A stretch of 11,396 nt of DNA. Origin: Lachnospiraceae bacterium UBA1753 (GTDB taxonomy: Bacteria; Bacillota; Clostridia; Lachnospirales; Lachnospiraceae). A model generated the notes under the pieces. It did not search any database. It was given only the letters and a program-made list of their open reading frames with translations, and was not told the origin of the DNA. The DNA lies in assembly GCA_002317595.1 (NCBI GenBank), contig DCHL01000068.1, positions 8,220-19,615 on the forward strand. Reading direction: 5' to 3'. The translations under genes and the position numbers were made by a program. The first letter of the stretch is position 1. The number at the start of each line of letters is the position of its first letter. Below are positions 6,754-11,396 of the stretch, in pieces.

Positions 6754-8037
6754 ATGAGTAATTATAGATTTGAGACACTTCAGCTTCATGTAGGACAGGA
6801 GCAGGCAGACCCCACCACAGATTCAAGAGCAGTACCGATCTACCAGACGACATCCTATGTGTTCCACAATTCAGAGCATGCAGCAGCAAGATTTGGACTT
6901 GCAGATGCAGGTAACATCTACGGACGTCTTACCAACTCAACACAGGATGTGTTCGAGAAGAGAATCGCAGCACTTGAGGGCGGAGTTGCAGCACTTGCAA
7001 CTGCATCAGGCGCAGCAGCAATCACATATACAATTCAGGCACTTGCAACTGCAGGAGAGCATATCGTAGCTCAGAAGACAATCTACGGCGGAAGCTACAA
7101 CCTTCTGGCACATACACTTCCACAGTACGGAATTACAACAACATTCGTAGATGCACATAATCTTGAGGAAGTTGAGAATGCAATCCAGGATAACACAAAG
7201 GCTGTATATCTTGAGACTCTCGGCAACCCTAACAGTGATATCCCCGATATCGCAGCAATCGCAGAAATAGCTCACAAGCATGGACTGCCCCTCGTCATTG
7301 ATAACACATTCGGAACACCTTATCTCATCAGACCTATCGAGTATGGCGCTGACATCGTAGTACATTCAGCAACCAAATTCATCGGTGGTCATGGAACAAC
7401 ACTCGGCGGAATCGTTGTTGATTCAGGCAAGTTTGACTGGAAGGCAAGCGGAAAGTATCCCGGAATCGCAGCTCCTAACCCCAGCTACCATGGAATCTCA
7501 TTCGCTGACGCTGTAGGTCCTGCTGCATTCGTTACATACATCAGAGCAATCCTTCTTAGAGATACTGGTGCAACAATTTCACCCTTCAACGCATTCCTCC
7601 TTCTTCAGGGTACAGAGACGCTTTCTCTCCGCCTTGACAGACATGTAGAGAATACAAAGAAGGTAATCGAGTTCCTGTCAAATCATCCTCTGGTTGAGAA
7701 GGTTAACCATCCTTCGCTCCCTGAGCATCCTGATCATGAGCTCTATAACAAGTACTTCCCCAATGGTGGTGCAAGTATCTTCACCTTCAACATTAAGGGC
7801 GGCAAGGAAGAGGCATTCAAGTTCATCGATGCACTTGATATCTTCTCACTCCTGGCTAACGTAGCAGATGCAAAGAGTCTGGTTATCCATCCTGCATCAA
7901 CAACTCACTCACAGCTTACAGATGAGGAGCTTAACGAGCAGAACATCTACCAGAACACAATCCGTCTCTCAATCGGTGTTGAGCATATCGATGACATCAT
8001 CGCTGACCTTGAGAAGGGATTTGCAGCACTTAAGTAA
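6754..8037 (+). CDS. metY: O-acetylhomoserine sulfhydrylase (O-acetylhomoserine aminocarboxypropyltransferase)
   Basis: The 427-residue protein belongs to the Cys/Met-metabolism PLP-dependent enzyme family (fold type I). It is the length and sequence type of MetY, which makes homocysteine from O-acetyl-L-homoserine and sulfide, the direct sulfhydrylation route to methionine. The PLP-binding lysine is K208 in SATKFIGGHGTTLGG. Y56-G-R58 matches the motif that contacts the cofactor phosphate of the neighbouring subunit. D183 in VIDNTFGTPYL is the usual partner of the pyridine nitrogen. The MetY-type insert after the lysine motif (about 225-260) argues against MetB/MetC, which are about 380-400 residues. 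AGAGG (6740-6744) precedes ATG 6754 by nine bases. Codon use is strongly biased, as in glnN. Expression probably depends on the upstream Cys-rich leader; I saw no SAM riboswitch or T-box motif. Confidence 0.95.
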   Translation: MSNYRFETLQLHVGQEQADPTTDSRAVPIYQTTSYVFHNSEHAAARFGLADAGNIYGRLTNSTQDVFEKRIAALEGGVAALATASGAAAITYTIQALATAGEHIVAQKTIYGGSYNLLAHTLPQYGITTTFVDAHNLEEVENAIQDNTKAVYLETLGNPNSDIPDIAAIAEIAHKHGLPLVIDNTFGTPYLIRPIEYGADIVVHSATKFIGGHGTTLGGIVVDSGKFDWKASGKYPGIAAPNPSYHGISFADAVGPAAFVTYIRAILLRDTGATISPFNAFLLLQGTETLSLRLDRHVENTKKVIEFLSNHPLVEKVNHPSLPEHPDHELYNKYFPNGGASIFTFNIKGGKEEAFKFIDALDIFSLLANVADAKSLVIHPASTTHSQLTDEELNEQNIYQNTIRLSIGVEHIDDIIADLEKGFAALK

Positions 8038-8106
8038 TAAAGAGACATTATTATAGAATAGTTACTATCAAAACTGCCTTTCAAAAGATTTAATATTTTT
8101 CTCCAT

Positions 8107-8149
8107 GGCTGTCGCTTAGATAAGAAATTATCGAAGCGGCAGCCTTTTT
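8107..8149 (+). terminator. Intrinsic terminator of metY
   Basis: A 17-bp stem, 8107-8123 with 8128-8144, has one G-T wobble and one mismatch, a GAAA tetraloop and a TTTTT tail. Confidence 0.93.
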
Positions 8150-8208
8150 GTGCTTTCTCTTTGTGCCTCCTTTTTTTTGTGCTCCGTTGCGGCTGAGATT
8201 CTCTGTGG

Positions 8209-8298
8209 TTATGTGCGGAGGAAGAATGAGGGCGAAGCGCACATAAGAAACCTCTCAAAGACTATGTGCGACAGCGGGATATAGGTGAAGAGCACATA
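8209..8298. repeat. Pair of related hairpin repeats, 53-bp spacing
   Basis: TTATGTGCG (8209-8217) is a perfect inverted match to CGCACATAA (8238-8246). A related unit follows with TATGTGC (8263-8269) and GCACATA (8292-8298). Read on the minus strand, both begin TTATGTGC and share a CTTC-CC core, so they are diverged copies. The 8150-8436 gap otherwise holds a TTTGTGC motif three times (8150-8192), a C-rich, G-poor stretch (8310-8380) and a small palindrome, GCTGAT/ATCAGC (8385-8400). I see no gene there. Confidence 0.7.
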
Positions 8299-8436
8299 AA
8301 AGCGAGCATCACGAACACGCCAACCCCTCCCGGCCCAAAAAATAACCAGCCCCATAAAAAACCGGGCCACCAACCACTTCGATCGCTGATACAAATCAGC
8401 CAATAATCAACAATTGCAAAAAAATCAAAAAAGTAC

Positions 8437-8465
8437 TTGCATTTCTCTTTTTGATTCAGTATAAT
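8437..8465 (+). promoter_or_regulatory. Promoter of tRNA-Gln
   Basis: TTGCAT (8437-8442), a 17-base spacer and a perfect TATAAT (8460-8465) lie 20 bases before the mature tRNA 5' end, as expected for a single tRNA transcript. Confidence 0.85.
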
Positions 8466-8485
8466 ATCGCTTGTGTTTAAGACAT

Positions 8486-8557
8486 AGGGCTATCGCCAAA
8501 TGGTAAGGCAACGGACTCTGACTCCGTCATTTCAAGGTTCGAATCCTTGTAGCCCTG
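8486..8557 (+). tRNA. tRNA-Gln (anticodon CUG)
   Basis: The complete cloverleaf is visible. The acceptor pairs AGGGCTA (8486-8492) with TAGCCCT (8550-8556). The D-arm is GCC/GGC around AAATGGTAA. The anticodon stem ACGGA/TCCGT encloses the loop CTCTGAC with anticodon CTG at 8518-8520, and the T-arm CAAGG/CCTTG carries TTCGAAT. Overall it closely follows bacterial tRNA-Gln, including the TCGCCAAxxGGTAAGGCA block. G8557 is the discriminator base. The 3' CCA is not encoded and must be added by CCA-adding enzyme. It reads CAG codons; it is a single gene with its own promoter and terminator. Confidence 0.97.
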
Positions 8558-8562
8558 CTTTT

Positions 8563-8594
8563 AAGACCGACTGAGAAATCAGCCGGTCTTTTCT
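8563..8594 (+). terminator. Intrinsic terminator of tRNA-Gln
   Basis: AAGACCGACTGA (8563-8574) pairs with TCAGCCGGTCTT (8579-8590), with one A/C mismatch, around a GAAA loop, followed by a T-rich tail. It starts six bases after the tRNA. Confidence 0.92.
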
Positions 8595-8616
8595 ATTTTA
8601 TATTTCGGAGTATGTA

Positions 8617-8625
8617 TGGTAAAAT
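8617..8625 (+). promoter_or_regulatory. Candidate extended -10 element for the 8663 gene
   Basis: TGGTAAAAT matches an extended -10 (TGnTATAAT) with one mismatch. The -35 position (8597-8602, TTTATA) is weak. The distance to ATG 8663 is suitable. Confidence 0.4.
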
Positions 8626-8662
8626 AGCACCAGTACCAGCAGACTGATAGGGGGGCGGACAG

Positions 8663-9151
8663 ATGGCAGCCAGGCTTGTTGATTTTAAGGAAGATGACAT
8701 CATTATTAGAGAGGGCAAGGTTGATGTACAGATGTACATCGTTGTTGAGGGTTCTGTTGCTCTCTACTCGAATTACGGGACAGATGACGAGCGCGTCCTT
8801 GGTATTTGTGGTGTGAACAAGCTCTTTGGTGAGCTTGGCCTTCTTACAGGTGCTCCAAGTCCATACACGGCCGTTGCATTTTCTGACGTCAAGCTCGCAT
8901 ATTTTACAAAAAATAATCTCATGAGCTTCATCAAGGGTTATCCGGACATGGCGATGAAGATTCTTTACAATATCGCCAAGATGAATGAACTGCTCAGCGA
9001 GAACCTGTCGCTTCTCTATAAAGAGATTGCAGGACTCAAGAAAGAGAATTCAGACATCAAGACAAAGGGTCCTTCGAACGATATCCTGAAACAGTATCTG
9101 AACAGCGTTAATAAGAAAACGGACAGATTTCCAGGGGCGAATTTCTGGTGA
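8663..9151 (+). CDS. Stand-alone cyclic-nucleotide-binding-type (CRP cap) domain protein
   Basis: The ATG follows a G-rich Shine-Dalgarno region (8650-8657). The 162-residue product starts with a cNMP-binding beta-roll (about residues 5-110): the D(x)IIREG entry strand, the YIVVEGSVALY turn and FGELGLLTG (55-63), which is the phosphate-binding cassette region. The Arg that normally follows in the cassette (R-S/T-A) is absent; the sequence there is PSPYTAVA. Classical cAMP binding is therefore doubtful, and the domain may bind another ligand or act only as a scaffold. Instead of the helix-turn-helix of CRP/FNR regulators, the C-terminus (about 112-162) is a charged, probably coiled-coil helix and a short tail. 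It is therefore not a complete transcription factor; a protein-protein signalling role is plausible (inference). It lies just after tRNA-Gln and 60 bases before the next gene. Confidence 0.8.
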   Translation: MAARLVDFKEDDIIIREGKVDVQMYIVVEGSVALYSNYGTDDERVLGICGVNKLFGELGLLTGAPSPYTAVAFSDVKLAYFTKNNLMSFIKGYPDMAMKILYNIAKMNELLSENLSLLYKEIAGLKKENSDIKTKGPSNDILKQYLNSVNKKTDRFPGANFW

Positions 9152-9211
9152 TGACGAATGAAGGAGATGAGTGAATCACCGAGAATGATGGACAGATAAT
9201 TGTTGTGGATT

Positions 9212-9637
9212 ATGGACAGATATTCATATGTGAAAAAAATAATAGCGCTGACTCTTACGCTGTGCCTGTTGTCTTCGGGCACAGCTGTTTTTGCTGCTGA
9301 TGACAGTACAACGATCACAAGGCATACCTACGAGGATAACGTGTATGTGACGAGAGTTTATATAGGACCTGAGATAACCCACATTGATGAGGATTCATTT
9401 CTGAACCTGCACAAGCTCTGGCTGATCCAGGTGGATGAAGGGAATCCATATTACTCGACATATGCCAACTGTCTCTACAACAAGGACCAGACGAAGCTCA
9501 TCTGCTTTCCGTTTGCCCTCAGCAGGACGAAACTGCCGGAGACTGTCAGAGAAGTGGGATTATATGCACTTAAAGGCAAGTGTGACCATGTGAAGAAAAA
9601 AATAGAGAGTGCTGTGAAAAAGAACCGCGGAGAATAA
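9212..9637 (+). CDS. Short secreted BspA-like leucine-rich-repeat (LRR_5) protein
   Basis: From ATG 9212 the protein has 141 residues: a Lys-containing start, a hydrophobic stretch (about 10-23) and a cleavage site after VFA (residue 28). This is a typical signal peptide. In-frame TTG starts at 9200 and 9203 are possible, and no start has a clear Shine-Dalgarno site. Residues about 46-120 resemble one to two BspA/TpLRR (LRR_5) units. Key features are EITHIDEDSFLNL, VDEGNPYYST followed by LYNKDQTKLICFP (the NP-Y-S / L-Y-N-K-D-x-T-L signature), and LPETVREVGLYAL. Family members usually carry many such units and act as surface adhesins; this one stops after a Lys-rich tail (VKKKIESAVKKNRGE), so it may be a short variant or a truncated copy. 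A 35-bp duplication starts just beyond its stop codon. Confidence 0.7.
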   Translation: MDRYSYVKKIIALTLTLCLLSSGTAVFAADDSTTITRHTYEDNVYVTRVYIGPEITHIDEDSFLNLHKLWLIQVDEGNPYYSTYANCLYNKDQTKLICFPFALSRTKLPETVREVGLYALKGKCDHVKKKIESAVKKNRGE

Positions 9638-9650
9638 CAGGTAGAGAGCA

Positions 9651-9740
9651 AAGAGATAGCAGAGAACTTCATAAAAAAGATACGCAAGAGATAGCAGAGA
9701 ACTTCATAAAAAAGATGCGCAAGAAATCGCAGGAAGATTC
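9651..9740. repeat. 35-bp direct repeats between the LRR and DUF1292 genes
   Basis: AGAGATAGCAGAGAACTTCA begins at 9652 and again at 9687. The whole 35-bp unit is almost identical in both copies, and a decayed third copy starts near 9722. The unit is not a multiple of three, so it would break any frame across it. It fills the 123-base gap between the two genes. Confidence 0.85.
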
Positions 9741-9760
9741 AGAAAGAGCAGGTGGATAGG

Positions 9761-10030
9761 ATGAGTAATGAGAATGATTTCCAGGAGTATGTCACCTTTA
9801 CAGTGACAGCGAGTGACGGTAGCGAAGTTGAGATGGCTGTCGTTGACGAGTTTGAGTTTGAGAGAAAAAATTATGTCGTGAGTGCTGTCGTGAAGGAGGA
9901 CACGATAGACGAGGATAATCTTTTCATCTACAGGCTGATACTTAAGGCTGGGGACGACTTTGAGGTCGAGAAAATAACAGCACCCGGCGAGTATGAAAGA
10001 GTTGCCCAGGCGTATATGGAGATGGAATGA
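9761..10030 (+). CDS. DUF1292 family protein
   Basis: ATG 9761 follows AGGTGG (9750-9755) by five bases; a GTG at 9752 overlaps that site and is a poorer start. The 89-residue acidic product matches the DUF1292 pattern: VTFTVTASDGSEVEM, then an EFEFERKNYVVSAVV strand (usually 'y-i-a-l-p'), a DEDNLFIYRL strand and a final FEVEKITAPGEYERVAQAY. In Firmicutes these small cytoplasmic proteins often lie near ruvX and similar housekeeping genes; that context is absent here. The biochemical function is unknown. It ends 39 bases before the next gene and is probably co-transcribed with it. Confidence 0.85.
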   Translation: MSNENDFQEYVTFTVTASDGSEVEMAVVDEFEFERKNYVVSAVVKEDTIDEDNLFIYRLILKAGDDFEVEKITAPGEYERVAQAYMEME

Positions 10031-10069
10031 GTCTGTGAAAACAATCGAAAGATTTGTTGAGGTGACAGA

Positions 10070-10936
10070 ATGTTATTTCCTAAAGAAGAAAAACAGAATA
10101 GTATTCGGGTACACGTTACACGGGATAGCGTAAGCATGGGCGATGATTGCATGGCTCCTCAGGAGGAGATAGAGGATCTGACATATCTTGAGAGTTTAGA
10201 GGTCCTTTATGATGGTGAATACTTCAGTGCGACTTGTTTTTGTGAATATGGAAATGCAGGCATGATTCTGGAGGAAGAAGAGACAAAGATCACAACGCGT
10301 GATGAAGCATTTGCTATGAAACATGGTTTTAAGCATAGAGAGCTCGGAAATTACGATAAGATATTACCAATCGATCAATTTGAAGGTATGCGGATTCTGA
10401 GGATACCAAGCGACCCGCATGCCGAGGTGATTCGAATCATTATTCCAAAAGAAAAAATCATGGAAGAACTTAAAAAGAGAGCGAAATCGCCGCATGATGT
10501 GATTACGGATGGGGTTCTGGCATATGGTGTGAATGTAGGCAGGTTTGTCTATGAAGAAGGATACACAGTTTATGTCATAACGGATTTTCCTCATATTGGG
10601 CCTTCGGATGTGTTCATGGTATACCAGATTTCAAAAGCGGATTATGAAAAGCTGCTTTCTTTGTCCTGCCCTGGTAGAATACCACAGCCCCGGGTTCCGT
10701 CCGTAGTGACAGATGCATGCAGAAAGAAATTCCTCTGTGGTGAATCGGCGTACTGCGAGCGTTACTATTGTGCATTGGACGACGTTGACAAGGAATTGGC
10801 GGAGAGAAACGTGGATGTTTCAGACTCCTCAAAACAAAATCAATCGAAAATCATGAATTATTGTCCGAATTGTGGGAAGAAAAATGATGGTGACAATTAT
10901 TGCAGAGAATGCGGAACGAAATTGCTTAAACTATGA
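10070..10936 (+). CDS. Uncharacterised protein with C-terminal zinc ribbon
   Basis: The start ATG 10070 has GAGGTG (10059-10064) five bases before it. The 288-residue product has no signal peptide or membrane segment, so it is presumably cytoplasmic. Residues 1-205 form an alpha/beta region I cannot assign, rich in Glu and Asp. Residues 217-234 contain four Cys (C217, C223, C229, C234) that could bind a metal. The C-terminus carries a clear treble-clef/zinc-ribbon motif, CPNCG and CRECG (C265, C268, C278, C281), of the type found at the ends of many Firmicute proteins. A short polar linker (DSSKQNQSK) joins it to the main body. The ribbon suggests nucleic-acid or protein contact but gives no specific function. 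It follows the DUF1292 gene closely, so the two may work together. Codon use is less biased than in glnN or metY. Confidence 0.75.
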   Translation: MLFPKEEKQNSIRVHVTRDSVSMGDDCMAPQEEIEDLTYLESLEVLYDGEYFSATCFCEYGNAGMILEEEETKITTRDEAFAMKHGFKHRELGNYDKILPIDQFEGMRILRIPSDPHAEVIRIIIPKEKIMEELKKRAKSPHDVITDGVLAYGVNVGRFVYEEGYTVYVITDFPHIGPSDVFMVYQISKADYEKLLSLSCPGRIPQPRVPSVVTDACRKKFLCGESAYCERYYCALDDVDKELAERNVDVSDSSKQNQSKIMNYCPNCGKKNDGDNYCRECGTKLLKL

Positions 10937-10995
10937 CGAAACGTTAAAATCAATTTTTTGAACAGATAACAAATTGGATATATGATGAGAATAGT

Positions 10996-11280
10996 ATGCG
11001 CGAATTGACCAAGGATCCATTTTATAAACTGATCAAAGACTATGATAGATGCATTATAGATTATTGTCTCATAGAAGATGACACACCATATCAGGGGTAT
11101 CTGTCACATAGGGATGCGGTCCTGTTTGCTATGCACAAAGTAATCCCCGATATGATTGTAAGAGGCCGGACGCCATAGGCGGTGAACAGATTCCGTACTG
11201 GTATGCTTTTTGGAATACACCGCATGGGACAGGATATGGACCGGAAGAGTTTGATACGGTCAATGCTGTTCTGTTCCCCC
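10996..11280 (+). pseudogene. Frameshifted remnant of a conserved hypothetical protein
   Basis: From ATG 10996 a 60-codon frame encodes a protein-like sequence (FYKLIKDYDRC, YQGYLSHRDAVLFAMHKVIP) and stops at TAG 11176-11178. From about 11163 the frame offset by two bases (-1) carries on with equally protein-like sequence: RPDAIGGEQIPYWYAFWNTP, then HGTGYGPEEFDTVNAVLFP. From memory these pieces belong together in one small Firmicute protein, so a net loss of one base (or four) near 11160-11166 is the simplest explanation. Past about 11280 the similarity to that family seems to fade, and the minus-strand gene end at 11314 leaves no room for a full-length product. There is no good Shine-Dalgarno site at 10996; the frame is open upstream to 10948, but with no better start. 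A sequencing error is an alternative for the shift but not for the missing end. Confidence 0.6.
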
Positions 11281-11313
11281 TTGGAAGAGAGTTACTGAAA
11301 AATATGAAATTTT

Positions 11314-11396
11314 TTATCTGTGATCCATTCTCCAGTCGATGCATCGCTGGAGATAGTCAACATATGCAGGGTTCTTGCACATGCCCTTGCCTGCTA
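11314..11396 (-). CDS. 3' end of a minus-strand gene (partial)
   Basis: Reading the minus strand inward from the window end gives 26 residues before TAA (11316-11314): AGKGMCKNPAYVDYLQRC followed by IDWRMDHR. The mix of residues looks like a real protein C-terminus, unlike the competing + frames over the same bases. The family is not recognisable from so short a piece. It converges on the broken gene at 10996-11280. Confidence 0.45.
   Translation of the reverse strand, partial: AGKGMCKNPAYVDYLQRCIDWRMDHR

Noticed and set aside
8209..8403. 64-residue hydrophobic open frame on the minus strand
   Set aside because: TTG start, no ribosome-binding site, and it runs through the hairpin repeats.
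11129..11344. 71-residue minus-strand frame
   Set aside because: A different minus frame (11314-11396) and the + frames look more protein-like; no start signal is seen.

Overview
The window looks like a chromosomal segment of an anaerobic Firmicute, most likely a Lachnospiraceae member (Butyrivibrio / Pseudobutyrivibrio / Roseburia-like). This rests on a type III glutamine synthetase, secreted Big_2-domain proteins, a BspA-type leucine-rich repeat protein, a DUF1292 protein, strong purine-rich Shine-Dalgarno sites and GAAA-capped intrinsic terminators. It is inferred from gene families and style; no ribosomal marker is present.

Layout. Positions 1-3456 hold two secreted Ig-like (Big_2) repeat proteins on the + strand, the first cut by the window edge. 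They are separated by a 54-bp tandem array of hairpin units. Positions 3457-5963 hold a leader region with a strong terminator-like hairpin, then glnN (type III glutamine synthetase) and its terminator. Positions 5964-6420 are non-coding and repeat-rich: a 157-bp tandem duplication carrying four 37-bp modules bounded by GGCAACG/CGTTGCC, plus two smaller duplications. Positions 6469-8149 form a sulfur-assimilation unit: a promoter, a 31-codon Cys-rich leader ORF, paired RNA segments, metY (O-acetylhomoserine sulfhydrylase) and a terminator. Positions 8150-8594 hold a third small hairpin-repeat pair and a complete tRNA-Gln(CUG) gene with promoter and terminator. Positions 8663-10936 hold four co-directional genes of weaker known function: a lone cyclic-nucleotide-binding-type domain, a short secreted LRR protein, a DUF1292 protein and a zinc-ribbon protein. 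The window ends in a frameshifted gene remnant facing the 3' end of a minus-strand gene.

The two metabolic genes, glnN and metY, have strongly biased codon use suggesting high expression. They are separate units, each closed by its own terminator, and serve nitrogen (ammonia to glutamine) and sulfur (sulfide to homocysteine) assimilation. The most interesting element is the Cys-rich mini-ORF in the metY leader. It has its own promoter and Shine-Dalgarno site and ends in a CSEMCCMC cluster next to a complementary RNA segment, which suggests a cysteine-sensing translational attenuator. A second theme is that three of the intergenic regions each carry a different short hairpin-module array.
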